DNA of 64,000 nucleotides, taken from Sweltsa coloradensis. Its lineage: Eukaryota; Arthropoda; Insecta; Plecoptera; Chloroperlidae. Position numbers and translations under genes: made by a program. The notes beneath the pieces are model-generated. The model was given only the letters and a program-made list of their open reading frames with translations, did not search any database and was not told the origin of the DNA. Positions 23,909 through 35,789 of this stretch are shown here, in pieces (positions within the stretch are counted from its first letter, which is position 1; each line of letters starts with the position of its first letter). The stretch lies in NCBI GenBank assembly GCA_024449915.1, contig JAMZAV010000441.1, positions 310,001 through 374,000 of the forward strand, written 5' to 3'.

Positions 23909-24790
23909 ATGCCAGGAGGAGAAGTAACTGAAACTGCAGCAGCGTCATCAACTAGGCCTAGAACAACATACCAGGTCAGTCCACCCGCTTCCTTTGATTT
24001 TGCACAGCCATCCACTTGGCTAAAATGGTCACAGAGATGGGAGAGGTTTAGAAAAGCTTCTGGCCTCCATCTCAAAACAGAGGAAGAACAGGTAGATATG
24101 TTTATTTACACAATGGGCGAAGATGCAGATGATATTCTGGCTAGCTTCAAACTTTCATCACAGGATCTAAAAAAATATGACATTGTGAAAGCCCAGTTCC
24201 ATAATAGATTTGAACCCTAAGAAAAACGTAATATATGAAAGGGTGAAATTCTATAGGCGAGTTCAGGCTGGGTGACCCTATGAGTGTGTTTGTCACAGAC
24301 TTACACAGCATGTCCCAGCACTGTGGGTTCAATGAACTCGGGGATGAGTTCATTAGAGACGCATAGTTGTTGGCATGCGTGATGCTAGACTTAGTGAAGA
24401 GCTCCAAATGGATCCAAATCTTACACTAGAAAAAGTAGTCGATGGGGGCAACTCAGCGGGAGTCAGTACGAGGCCAACAATCGGTAGTGCGACCACCCAC
24501 GAATGAACAAATCGCAGCGGTGAAAACCGGTAAGAAAAACAAAGTAGACCTTGGAATAAGTCTAGTAAAGAGTCTAAAGATCCTAGGCCTAGGCCTAAAA
24601 ACTAAGTTTAGTCAAGGCCAGCAGCAGTCCGACAGATGTGAGAGGTTGCGGTAAATCCCCACTGCATTCTTTCGACGTATGCCCCGCAAAGGATGCCACT
24701 TGTCACAAATGTGGCAAGAAGAGACACTGGGCACAAGTCTGTCGATCAAAGAAAGTGCAGGAGGTAGTAGGCCAAGATAATTCCGATGAC
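23909..24790 (+). pseudogene. Gypsy-3 gag remnant with zinc knuckles
   Basis: Gag starts at ATG 23909 and is open for about 103 codons (MPGGEVTETAAAS, then WLKWSQRWERFRKASG), as expected for a capsid N-terminus. A single-base loss near 24218 shifts the frame and further breaks follow. The intact second knuckle CHKCGKKRHWAQVC (CX2CX4HX4C, 24701-24742) binds RNA in related elements. A first cysteine motif lies just upstream. A TAGGCC tandem (24582-24597) encodes LGLGL before the knuckles. Confidence 0.85.
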
Positions 24791-24799
24791 GCGTTCATT

Positions 24800-27640
24800 G
24801 GGAAAGTTGAGTTAGAGAATTCTACCCATGGCTTGTCGTTATGAATGTTCAGGGCACTAGAGTACAATTCAAATTGGATACGGGTGCCGACGTGACAGTT
24901 ATTCCCAAAAAGTTATTCGAAAAAATGAAGGATACAAAACTTGGGCCCTACGTCTAAGCAATTTTTTGGGACCTGGACGTCAACCATTGCAGGTAATGGG
25001 AAAAAAATACGCTCGGACCTCAAGTGGAAGAAGCAGTCCTCCACTCAGGATATGTTTATCTGTGAAAGCGTGCATGAACCACTATTAGGGCGACCAGCCT
25101 TTCAAGCTCTAGGCTTACTTACCTTAGTACAAAGTCTGTCAACCGCCACCAGCAGCGGAGACCAGCGGGTCTAAAACCAACCCCTGGATAAATACCCTAA
25201 TTTTACTAAAACGGGGTGGGGAAAATGAAACATAAAATTTTCATCTCGCTCCGAGAGGATGCCGTGCCATATGCCGTAGCAGCTCCTAGGCGGATTGCTC
25301 TACCACTTCGAGGCCAAGTCAAAGAAGAACTAGAGAAAAGGTTCAGGATGGTATAATTACGCCAGTCGAAGAACCTACTGATTGGTGCGCCCATTAGTTG
25401 GGGTTTCCCCAAACCCCGATAAAGGTGTGCGCATATGTGTCGATTACACCGAATTAAATTTAAAAGCATTCGCCGTGAAACGACATACACTGCCAACTAG
25501 TGAAGAAACGCTAGCGCAAATCGAAGACGCCAAATACTTTTCGAAACTTGACGCAAGTAAGGGATTCTATCAGGTTCCTCTAAAGGAAGAGTGGGCAAGT
25601 TTGACACACTTCATATCAACCGCAAGGAAGATATTTCTTAAATCGAATGCCTTTTGGTATTTGCTCAGGGCCTGAGCACTATAAAAAAGAAGATAACGCG
25701 GGTTACTAGAAGGTCTGAAAGGTGTGTGCAACCACATAGATGACATTTTGGTCTAGGGTCGCACACAAAAGAGCACGACGAAAACCTAGATGCTGTTCTG
25801 AGCGACTAGAAGAGGAAAACAAAACCCTCAAATAAAGTAAATGCCAATTTAATGTTCCTAGTGTACAATTCTTAGGACATATAATCAGTAAAGATGGCAT
25901 TAAATCAGATCCATCCAAAGTGGAGGCTATAAAAGCCATGAAGAATCCGGAAAACGTAGAAGAACTTCGCCGATTCCTAGGCACAATCAACTTTCTGTTG
26001 AAGTTCTTCCAAACGTAAACCGAATTAACCAACCATTGCGAGATCTATTGAGCAAGAAGAACGATTGGATTTGGGGGGCCTCAACAAGAACATGCGTTCC
26101 AGCAGTTGAAAGAGTTGGTATCCAATACACCAACACTGGCAATGTACAACCCTAATAGAGAAACTCGTGTTACATCTGATGCCTCATCATATGGATTAGG
26201 TGCCGTTCTTGAGCAAAAAGAGAATGATTCGTGGCGGCCAGTCATGTACGCGTCAAGAAGTTTGACTCCTACAGAGGGAAGATGGGCCCAAATAGAAAAA
26301 GAAGCACTCGGGATCACATATGCTTGTGAACGTTTTCTACGATACATCATCGGGATGAAGTTCCAAAAACACGGATCATAAGCCTCTCATCACGCTATTT
26401 GGATCTAAAACCCAAAAGCAGAAATGACTCCTAGACTTCAAAAGGGTCAGAATGAGAATGCTTAGGTTCGATTACGACATCAAGTATATACCAGGCAAAG
26501 AAATGTACACTGCCGATGCTCTCCCAGAGACCCGATACGTGGGATAATGAACAACGAAGACAAGTTTCTAGAAAAAGCGTCGAAGCCTATGTTCACAGCA
26601 TCATAGCTAAACTTGCCTGCTACAGACTCGAAGATCGAAGAGATTAAGTGCAGCAAGAAGCAGACAATACTTGTGTAACCTTGAAAGGGTTTTATAACTG
26701 ATAATTTGGGCCCACCAGGCAAGAAAGAATTTCCCCAATTTTCGCAGTACGCAAAATACAAGGATGAATTAGTGATTGCGGAGACCTAATCTTGAAAGGA
26801 AATCGATTACTAATTCCAGTCAGCATGCGCCAAGAATTCTAACAAGACTACATGCGGGACATTTGGGAGTGTCAAAATGTCGTCGCAGAGCGAGGGAGTC
26901 TGTATGGTGGCCAACCATAAATGAAGACCTTCAGACACTGATATCTAAGTGCAAGACTTGTATTGAACACAGAAGCAACCCTGTGGAACCCCTGATCGTA
27001 CAGTGTTACCCGAAGGACCGTGGATGTGTGTTGGAGCTGATATTTTCACTATTGAAGGACGTAACTCCTCACAGTAGAAGACTATTTCTCACGATTCCGG
27101 AGGTGGTCCCTTTCTTCAGAACATGCCTTCAATGCACATCATAAATAAGATTAAAGGGATATTTGCACGATTTGGTATACCCAAGATCCTCCGTGCCAGA
27201 TAATGGAAGTCAATTTGATTGTAAAGAATTCCGAAATTTGGAAAACAATATGGATTTACACTGACAACAAGCAGCCCAAGATACCAAAAAGCAACGGGTT
27301 CGCCGAAGCCAGTGTAAAGTCGGTGAAAATGATTCTGCAGAAGAGCAAGGGAGAGGATCCTAACTTGGCCTTACTTGCATATGCACATCACCGCTAGAGT
27401 CGGGATACAGTCCATCCGAACTACTTTTCGGTCGGAAATTAAGAACAAAAAATCCCAACACATCCATCATCTCTGGAGCCAAAATGGCCGGACTTAAAAA
27501 AGTTTCGAGAGAAAGATAGGGAGCTGAAAGAGAGACAAAAGAAAAATCATGACTCTCGGGATAAAGCAGTAGAGCTTCCTGACTACAACAAGGAGAAGAA
27601 GTGTGGATAACAGACCTAAAAAGATATGGGAAAGTCATCA
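24800..27640 (+). pseudogene. Gypsy-3 pol remnant (protease, RT, RNase H, integrase)
   Basis: The protease active site KLDTGADVTVIP is intact (about 24869-24908). RT shows CVDYTELN (25436) and FSKLDASKGFYQVPL (about 25539-25585), then HIDDIL, equivalent to the YxDD box, near 25734. RNase H is the best preserved part (26106-26370): VTSDASSYGLGAVL with the first catalytic Asp and WAQIEKEALGITYACE. Integrase has an HHCC zinc-binding region, LHAGHLGVSKC followed by KCKTC (26849-26970), then a fragmented catalytic core and a C-terminal tail near 27600-28044. Stops and frameshifts separate the domains. Confidence 0.85.
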
Positions 27641-28329
27641 AAAAGACAGAAGAACCTCGATCCTACCTCCTGAAATCTGCAGGAAGAGTTATACGACGAA
27701 ACCGGTTCCACCTAATCCCAACAGGCAAAATCCACAGCCCAGAGCAAATGCTATATCCATTCATTCCTCCTTACAGCAATTCTCAGGACAATTCCTTATC
27801 CATTCCTAGTTCTAACCAACCTCCAGTTGCTGTTTCTAGACAGTCACTTGACAGTACAACTGGACCTACAAATGGACCCTTGGAGTTACCAGGTGAGCCA
27901 CCCGAGCAGCCCGTGTCTCCAAGAAAGAGTTTGGCCCCGCCCCAGACGGAAGTTGGAAGCCAGACGGAAAGACCACTCGTTCCGGCAGGAGGTCAAGCCA
28001 ACACAGAAGATGAACCTATGAGTTTTTTCTGTTCTTCACATTAAATTAGATTTATTATAATCTTTGCATTACCTACCTTAATTAAGTTGAGTATATTTAA
28101 ATTAGTTTTAATATTCCTTACATTACCTTAATTAAGTTGAGTACTCTATGTTTAAATTAGATTTATTATATTCTTTGCATTATCTTAAACAAGTAGAGTA
28201 CGTTCTTTGCATTGTTAGAAAAATAAGTTAGAAGGTTTAAACGTTGAGTTACCTCATTCTCTATTTTATGTTATTCTCATATAACTAAAGAGATCTAAGA
28301 ATCTTCTTATTAAACAAAGAAAAGGGAGA

Positions 28330-28514
28330 TGTAGTGATTTGTATCACCGCCTAAAGTGCACCGCCACCTTAGGCTTACATTGTATCAACATGTATGTATC
28401 TTTAGAAGGCTCTGACCTAGTTCACTCTCTGATCATGATGGCGTAAATAAAGCTGTTGTAAACAAAACCTTCCCCGCCTAGTTATTGGAGTTATAAAGGT
28501 GTAAAAACACTACA
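28330..28514 (+). repeat. Gypsy-3 3' LTR
   Basis: TGTAGTG...CACTACA, with perfect 7-bp inverted ends, preceded by the polypurine tract AAAGGGAGA (28321-28329). Confidence 0.9.
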
Positions 28515-28519
28515 CTTAC

Positions 28520-31291
28520 GACTGTGTTTTTTTTTATATCTAGGGCCTAGGGCGACTATAGTCTAGGCCTAGGCCAGCCCTACGCACGCCCATTTTGACA
28601 GCTCGCGGCTAGGCCTACCTAAAGGCATCTCTGCAAGGGCCTTTGGCATAAGCAATGGATTTATCTTCATTAACCTATTATTTTAAAATATTTTCTTGGT
28701 TTGTAAGTATGAGCCACACACATAGGCCTTACATACTTTGTAATAGGCCTAGGCCCTACCCCCTATGCATAGGCTAGCCCTAGTAGTTTCCCGATTTTTT
28801 ATACGTGTGCCCATCTCTTTCTAAGCGTCAGGTCTTTAGGAAAAAGATGGGAAACACACAACTTTCCCCTTACTGTTGCATTTAGGAACGGAGCAGTAGC
28901 TATTACAAACGTTTGTATTTGCTATAGAGACATAATAACGAAGTCAACGAGCCTTGTTTACTTATGGGATGATCGCCGCCAATTACAACCAATACCGCAA
29001 TGCGTAGTACACGCGCCGCCGCCGCAGCGCTTCGATAGACTTTTTTTCGCGAGAGGAATTAGTGTATTATTTGTTACGTTTTCCCAAAGAAATGATATCA
29101 AGGTTCTCTAGATGGCGGTGGATTTTATCCACAAATTAAAGATTTACCCAAATAGGCCCCCGTGGACAGCGAACGTTGCAAATTTTAAAATTTTAATAAA
29201 TTGCAATGTGGGTCTAGCTATAGCACGTGCTCGCTTATCAATGCGTCCAACAGAGCGTTTCCTAGTATATATAATACTATATAGCATATTATGCTAATGC
29301 CAATTGGGCATACCACTTGACTGCATTTGACTTCTTGCATTAATTATAGGCCTACTGAAAATGTTAACAGGCAATGTCATAATTTTGATGGTAGAGCGTT
29401 GAAATACAAATAAGAACAACCTTACAAAATAAAATAAAGAAGACCTTGGCAAATATAGGGCCTCATTACGTCACAGTTTTGGCACGGAGTTTAATCGCCG
29501 TTTTTGAAACAAGATTTTATATATTTTTTTTATTAAATTACAGTATTGTCATGAATTATAAGCCTATCCTTTTTCATTACTTGTCCTTTACCAGCTTATT
29601 TGCAGATACTTATGCATATGTTTTTTAATATTTCAACAATAAAAGTTAGGGGGTCGGCTTATATTCAGGTTTGGCCTATTTTCATCACAATACCTACTTA
29701 CATTAGGATTTCAAATTTTGTTTTAACTGTTTATGAGCAACTAGAAAAAATATTTGTACAAAGTTCATGGAAATACCATAGCCTTTTTGCTGTACATTTT
29801 TATTTTGTCTTGTACAGTAATTCAAACTTGCAGACGCCCAACTACACCTTTACCAAAAGGCTCACAAGGAGATTTAATTGGGCCTCACCACAAACCCAAT
29901 TTCAAATCAGCTTCGTCCCATTATCTTCTGATGTTCCCTAAAAATAGTATCTAACCCAAAGGAATCTCGAACAATGAGAGAGAGTTCGAGAATTGGAATG
30001 AAATTTCTGGACTAAACATAACACAAATTTTGCCAGAGAGCGCGACGAGTTTACTAAAAGGATCGGCCTTGAAAAGTGTGGCAGTTCAACAGCAAAATCT
30101 GTTAAAGAAACTTCAATGACAGCAGAAGAAATGTCAAGTTTTTATAAAATGTTTCTAGATAAAAACTGGAAACTGCATTTGAATTATAATTTTGAGTGGT
30201 ACAAAAAGAACATTTATTTGGCCTTTTTGTCAAGTAAAGTACAAATTCAGAGGCTGATCACAGGAAGGATAAGAAAATGAAATAGGTACTCAAAATAGTT
30301 CTAGAAGACATAAACCTAGTCTTTCTACTAAGCTAACTACTTGCAAGATTTAATCTTAATCTTTAAGCAAGTTGGTAATTGACATATTGATTATGTTTAT
30401 GGCTGTGAAGTTGCCCTCCTAAGCCTACAGGGAAACTGATGTACCACATATGGATGGCATGCACTTCATCATGTATTTAAAATGAAGCCAATTAAATTAA
30501 ATACTATTACCAAACATAAGTACAATTATTCAGTTATACAAAGTGTCCTAGGGGCCTTTACCATACATACAACTTTGTAGGTAGGATTTCCTCGTTGGCG
30601 TTACGGCCGTTACCTCTCTAATATCGGTTGGACAAATTACAGATTTCGGACAAACAATGACAGCTGTTACCCCAGATGATTTTATTCATTAAGAGATGCT
30701 GAGCTTGCCCAACTCAAATGCGCACACTCGGGTGTTTATGATTTCTGCTGAATGGTTGGTAATATCATTACTAAATTTTGCATGGATGTTAATAAAGAAC
30801 TTTTATATTGATATCCGCAATTGGTTGCAAAAATTAAGCCTTAAATACATAAGTCTAAAATGTGAAGAAAAAAAATGGGAAATCCAAAACATGGATTCCA
30901 ATTCTGGAAATTCCCACCAAACCGTTTATAAACCAAATTAACCTACGCGTTCACATTGATTTAAATGTTGGTATCCAGTATGAAAATTTGAGCTAAAAAA
31001 TCTATACACTTAGGATTTCACTAATTTTTAATTTAAAATCAATGAATTAATTTAGGAATACGCGTACTGGATAGCATAGATTTATTCTTTATTACCATTA
31101 GTATGAAATTTGATAAAGGTGTTATAAACTGTTGACCCCCATAAAAAACAGAAAGCTGTGCGCCTAAACTCGTCTCAGTGCCATCTCAGCGACTCTTCCT
31201 AAGTTTAAGGGCGCGTCAACCGTTAGGTCATAATGCGCCACTCTAGGCTAGGGGATATGGGGAAGAGGGGCTGCTGCTGGTCATATATGAA
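28520..31291. other. 2.8 kb with no recognised gene
   Basis: TAGGCC motifs cluster at 28555-28760. The remainder is AT-rich unique-looking sequence with short unassigned frames. No transposon ends or RNA genes could be supported. Confidence 0.4.
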
Positions 31292-32750
31292 ATGAGGGAG
31301 GATGTGCATGGTAACAAGAAGATGCTGTATGAGATAATGAGAGAAAGGAGAAAAGAAAAGGTTGATAGCCACAACTTGGTTCAAGAAAATGGTGAAGTGG
31401 TGACAGATGATGAAATGAAGAAAAAAATGTGGAAGACGTACTTTGAAACCCTTCTAAACTCTGATGATATCAACCAACAGCAGATAAGAACACCTGAGGT
31501 AGTGCATAGAGAAGAGTCTGGAGATGAGGATGAAGATGAAGAGGAAGATGGTAGCATCACATGGAGAGAAGTGGAACTGGCAATGAAGAAAATGAAAAAT
31601 AGTAAAGCTGCGGGAGTAGATTAGCTGGCCGTGGAAATGATAAAAGCTGCAGGGCCTGTGGGGATGCAATGGCTATACAGAGTCATATCTGTTGTATGGA
31701 AAAATAAGGAAGTTCCTTTAGATTGGAAAAAGGGTCTCATTAGTCTCATCTCATATTTAAAAAGGGAGACAAGCAAAGCTGTGCCAACTATAGAGGGATA
31801 ACACTGACATGCCACTGTGCCAAGATCTACGAAAGAATAATAGATAATAGAATTAGAAACTCAATTGAAGGAGATCTTAGAGAGAAACAACATGGATTTA
31901 GAGAGGAAGATCGACGGTGGACCTGATTTTCTCACTCACAGCTAATAGAAAAGTGCTATGACCGAGAAAAGGACCTGTGTTTGGCTTTTCTAGATATCGA
32001 AAAGGCATACAATAGCCTCAAGAGAGAGAAGGTTTGGGATGCAATGCATAATATAGGAGTTAACAAAGGAACAACAACAAGAGTGAAAGAGATGTATTCG
32101 ATATCTAGAAGTGCAGTAAAGACAAGCTGTGGAATTACAGAGTGGTTTGGCATTGGGAGTGGGTTAAAACAAGGAAGTGTACTGTCACCACTATTGTTCA
32201 TTATTGTCATGGATGAAATCACTAGGAAAGTAGCAGAGAGAATCGGAGAAGAATGTATGAAAATAATATTATTTGCAGACGATCTTTTGGTGTGGTGAGA
32301 GGATGAAGAGGAGGTACAATCTCAAGTTGATGTGTGGAGTGTGGTGGCAGGAGAATATGGACTGGTGTCTGGAAGTGGCAAGAGTGAAACAATGCTGATG
32401 ACACGAGATAAAGCGAAGAATGTCCGGATTCTACTAGGACAGATTTTAAAGCAAGTGGAGAATTTTAAGTACGTTGGGAGTATAGTAGCATGCGATGGAA
32501 GGATTCAACCAGAGATAGGAAGAAGGACGCAGCAAGCTGTGGGGTTATTCCAATCTATCCGAGATCTCATATGGAACAGAGAAGTGCCAAAGAAGTGCAA
32601 GGTTACAATCTACCAGACCTACTTTGTTCCAATACTGACAAATGCAGCAGAGACTTGGAATATGACAACGGTGGATGTAGGAAATACGAGTTTTGTACAG
32701 TTTGACAAAAAAATTCGTAAACCAACTGTTATTTTCAGAAAACTATTTTA
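31292..32750 (+). pseudogene. Non-LTR retrotransposon reverse transcriptase (RTE-like), 5'-truncated
   Basis: Three frames with few breaks encode the RT of a LINE. An N-terminal part (KMLYEIMRERRKEKVDSHN) precedes RT with CLAFLDIEKAYNSLKRE, GLKQGSVLSPLLF and the catalytic ILFADDLLVW (32267-32296), then FKYVGSIVACDG and YFVPILTNAAETW (about 32620-32660). In-frame stops lie at 31622-31624 and right after LLVW, with frameshifts near 31740 and 31930. The endonuclease is absent. The same RT type occurs on the minus strand at 53354-55490, so several copies have been active in this genome. The clade is uncertain. Confidence 0.8.
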
Positions 32751-32759
32751 GCTATAGTC

Positions 32760-33017
32760 AAGTTATAGCTAAAGGTGTTTAGAAACTATGTCCAGAAAAC
32801 CGATTCTCAAAATTTAATTTTGAACTAGTCTTGTATATTACACTTTTGTCCAAAAATCTAAATATAATTTCCAAAAGTGAGGTTAGGGGTATGTCCCGCA
32901 CAAAAAAGTTCACAATTTCTTTTTTCTGTTATGTTATAGGCTTTCTTTCATTCAGCAAACTTTTCAGACATGTTTCTTCGACTTTCAAATTATCGGCCAG
33001 AGGTGGCACAATAGCCT
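32760..33017. other. Short spacer, no gene seen
   Basis: AT-rich sequence between the LINE and the tRNA-like array. Nothing recognisable. Confidence 0.3.
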
Positions 33018-33294
33018 TAACGTGCCATAGCTTTACTAATTAAGCTACCGGGACCACAGAACAAACCTTTACGAAACTGCTATTTGTTGTGACTGTTGAC
33101 TTTCATGACATAAATCCAAAAGAAGACTGCAATGTAGCTGTCAAATCTGAAAGATCGCATGGATAAATTCAATCACATCTCATCTCCCATAAGTTGGGTA
33201 GTACGAATATGTTTTTGGTTTTTTTGTTTTATTTTATGCATAAGCCCGCTTTAAGGACATAGTTATTGATTCATAGCAGTTGTCGAAAAAGTTT

Positions 33295-33366
33295 GCCCCG
33301 AATGGGGTTCGAACCCAGAACCTCCGGCTTAACGTGCCATAGCTTTACCAATTAAGCTACCGGGAC
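33295..33366 (-). tRNA. tRNA-like sequence, anticodon position GTT
   Basis: A 72-nt cloverleaf can be drawn: acceptor GTCCCGG with TCGGGGC (two G-U pairs), D stem GCTT/AAGC, T arm CTGGG-TTCGAAC-CCCAT, and anticodon loop ACGTTAA giving GTT (Asn). The base before the anticodon is C instead of U, and the anticodon stem has one mismatch. Its tandem amplification and these defects favour a pseudogene or SINE head over a working tRNA gene. Confidence 0.5.
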
Positions 33367-33599
33367 CACAGAACAAACCTTTACGAAACTGCTATTTGTT
33401 GTGACTGTTGACTTTCATGACATAAATCCAACAGAAGACTGCAATGTAGCTGTCAAATCTGAAAGATCGCATGGATAAATTCAATCACATCTCATCTCCC
33501 ATCAGTTGGGTAGTATGAATGTAATTTTTTATTTATTTTTAAGCATAAGCCCGCTTTAAGGACATAGTTATTGATTCATAGCAGTTGTCGAAAAAGTTT

Positions 33600-33671
33600 G
33601 CCCCGACTGGGGTTCGAACCCAGAACCTCCCGCTTAACGTGCCATAGCTTTACCAATTAAGCTACCGGGAC
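33600..33671 (-). tRNA. tRNA-like sequence, second tandem copy
   Basis: Same as the copy at 33295. Here the T stem is perfect (CTGGG/CCCAG) but the anticodon stem has two mismatches. Probably not functional. Confidence 0.45.
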
Positions 33672-33870
33672 CACAGAACAAACCTTTACGAAACTGCTAT
33701 TTGTTGTGACTGTTGACTTTCATGACATAAATCCAACAGAAGACTGCAATGTAGCTGTCAAATCTAAAAGATCGCATGGATAAATTCAATCAAATCTCAT
33801 CTCCCATGAGTTGGGTAGTATGAATATAATTTTTTTTTAAGCATAAGCCCGCTTTAAGGATAGGATATAG

Positions 33871-34164
33871 GGGGCTGCAATATGATTCTGTTTCGCAAGA
33901 GCGCGCTGCGATAGTGCAATTTTTTCCCTTATGCCATTTTTATCCAAATCATTTCCCCTCCTGTGACAGCCCGCCTCACTCCAGTCCAGCGTAGCGCAAG
34001 TGCAGGTCGCCTACGCCCGGCCAACGCGACGGCCTTGAGTGGCCTCGAATTTACGAATGTAGAACCAATAATCTAATTTGCAGCATTTCTTTGCTATTAT
34101 ATTTTCTATTGTGTGGTGGCCCTAAAAAAGGTCCTCCTTTGTAAATCAGTTTTTATTACTGAAT
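33871..34164. other. Spacer, no gene seen
   Basis: No feature recognised apart from a GC-richer patch near 33960-34040. Confidence 0.3.
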
Positions 34165-34250
34165 AAGACATTAAGGTTATGGTGATGTAGTACCTTTTGA
34201 AAGAAAAAGTTGAAAAAGTTAGCCAGAATCCATAGAAATAAAGCTTTTAA
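34165..34250 (+). repeat. Dispersed repeat also found at 59522-59610
   Basis: ACATTAAGGTT, CCTTTTGAAAGAAAAAGTTG and AAAAAGTT follow in the same order in both places. The copy here ends exactly where a Helitron-like 5' end begins, whereas the copy at 59522 continues into different sequence. Confidence 0.6.
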
Positions 34251-35062
34251 TTGAGCGAGCGAAGCGAGCGTCTCCACTTGACTCTTATGGCTCCAATGTC
34301 TGTTTTTTTTTTTTTTTTTTTTTCTGTTACTGCTTTGATACATGTCGCACCGTTTCTCTGATCGACCTGAAATTTTGCACACATGTACATACCACCTAGG
34401 CGGGTTGCTGTATAGTTTTGTGGCAAAATCGTTCAAAAAATTAAAAAGTTACATTAAAGTTAATCGAAAGTTTTTTTTTCAAACTAAACGGCGACAAAAT
34501 CTGAGGTAGCCAAATCATTTAGAATGTCCGTCCGATCACGAATATGTTATTTTTATTTTGCTCCGATAAGTAGTGTAGATGGAAATTACATTATAACAAA
34601 GTCCCGTTACCATGGCAACGGAAAGTCGCACAGCTTTTTTGGCTCATGATAGCGGTCAAACGGAGGCTCGGATCGAGTTGAAATTTTGACCATCCGCAAG
34701 TTTCGTTCCCGATTGAATGCCATTAGTTTTGTGGCAAAATCGTTCAAAAAGTTTAAGTACTAAAGTTAATCCAAAGTTTTTTTTTAAAACTAAACGGCGA
34801 CAAAATCTGAGGTAGCCAAATCATTTAGAATGTCCGTCTGGTCACGAATATGTTAATTTTATTTTGATCCGATAAGTAGTGTAGATAGAAATTACATTTT
34901 AACAAAAGTTACGTTTCCATGGCAACGAAAAGTCGCACAAGAATTCTGGTCACTATGAACTGCCACCTAGAAGAAATCAAGAGTAAAATAGTTTTCCCAA
35001 AAAAACTGAGCGTTTTCCTAGTATAAGTTTTATGTGGCAAAGAATACAAAACTGACATACTA
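34251..35062 (+). mobile_element. Helitron-like element D', 5' end with tandem units
   Basis: It begins TTGAGCGAGCGAAGCGAGCG and matches element D inverted for about 180 bp (CGACCTGAAATTTTGCACAC, CACCTAGGCGGGTTGCTG). A unit starting TGGCAAAATCGTTCAAAAA is repeated at 34421 and 34732 (period 311 bp) and carries AAACGGCGACAAAATCTGAG. No hairpin-CTAG 3' end of its own was found before element D, so its right boundary is inferred. Confidence 0.55.
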
Positions 35063-35472
35063 CTAGGAAAACGCTAAAGTCCCGTCGCGTTGTTGAGCGA
35101 GCACCGGTACTTGCAACAACGACCCAAGTACGACATTCCCATAATGTTACATACCAATAAGTCTTTAAGGTCTTGACCGATTTAGCTGAAAATTTGGTAA
35201 ATAGGAGAGAATGTTGTACTTATTGACCCTGCAAAATTTCATAACGATCGGAACATTTTATTTTATTTTTTTTTAAATTTTATAACCAACGATCGGATTT
35301 TGTTCAAAAACTATACAGCAACCCGCCTAGGTGGTATGTACATGTGTGAAAAATTTCAGGTCGATCAGAGAAACGGTGCGACCTGTATCGAAGCAGTAAA
35401 AAAAAAAAAAAATAATAAAACACACATTCCAGCCATAAGAGTCAAGTGGAGACGCTCGCTACGCTCGCTCAA
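35063..35472 (-). mobile_element. Helitron-like element D
   Basis: In minus orientation it starts TTGAGCGAGCGTAGCGAGCG at the right end. On the left it has the subterminal complement GCTCGCTCAA, then CAACGCGACGGGAC, the AACGC/GCGTT stem and TTTTCCTAG before T. The 3' end is nearly identical to copies A, B and C although the 5' terminal repeat differs (TTGAGCGAG versus TTGGATGAG), so this is a sister family. Confidence 0.75.
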
Positions 35473-35789
35473 TAATTATACAGAACCAACCAACCAAAAT
35501 AAAATAATTCTACATAAAACTAGTTATACATTGTTATATAATTATAAAAATTGTCTTCGTTCCACAAAGCCTATACAAGACTATAAACAAAAGACAAGTT
35601 GTGCTCACGCGCGGCTTGAAAGCCGCTGCACGGAGAGAATGGAAAACCTCGTACTTATAAACCTCGTAGTTTGAAAACCTCGTTGACGCGACAAACTCGA
35701 GAATCGGCCCGCGTACCGCCGCGATACGGTACTTTGCGGTTCACGTTTGTCGTTCATCCGAATACTTGGGACAAATTTGTTTTCCGGTA
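35473..35789. other. Spacer, no gene seen
   Basis: Includes a short direct repeat AACCTCGTA / AACCTCGTAGT / AACCTCGTTG near 35644-35690. No coding signal. Confidence 0.3.

Larger units (their letters stand above)
23643..28514 (+). mobile_element. Gypsy-3, complete but frame-broken Ty3/Gypsy retrotransposon
   Basis: A 4.87 kb element with LTRs at 23643-23828 and 28330-28514, primer binding site, gag, protease, RT, RNase H and integrase in that order, and a polypurine tract AAAGGGAGA just before the 3' LTR. The 5-bp target duplication CTTAC is intact (23638-23642 and 28515-28519). The domain order with integrase last is that of Ty3/Gypsy. No envelope gene is present. Confidence 0.9.
33018..33870. 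repeat. Tandem array of about 308-bp units with tRNA-like sequence
   Basis: The block starting CTTAACGTGCCATAGCTTTA begins at 33019, 33329 and 33636, a period of 305-311 bp, with high identity between units. Each unit boundary contains a minus-strand tRNA-like sequence (complete at 33295-33366 and 33600-33671, partial at 33018-33062) plus about 235 bp of spacer with ATGACATAAATCCAA. Confidence 0.8.

Noticed and set aside
33018..33870. CRISPR-like regular repeats
   Set aside because: Units are about 308 bp with tRNA-like cores in a eukaryotic genome. There are no short direct repeats with unique spacers and no cas genes.
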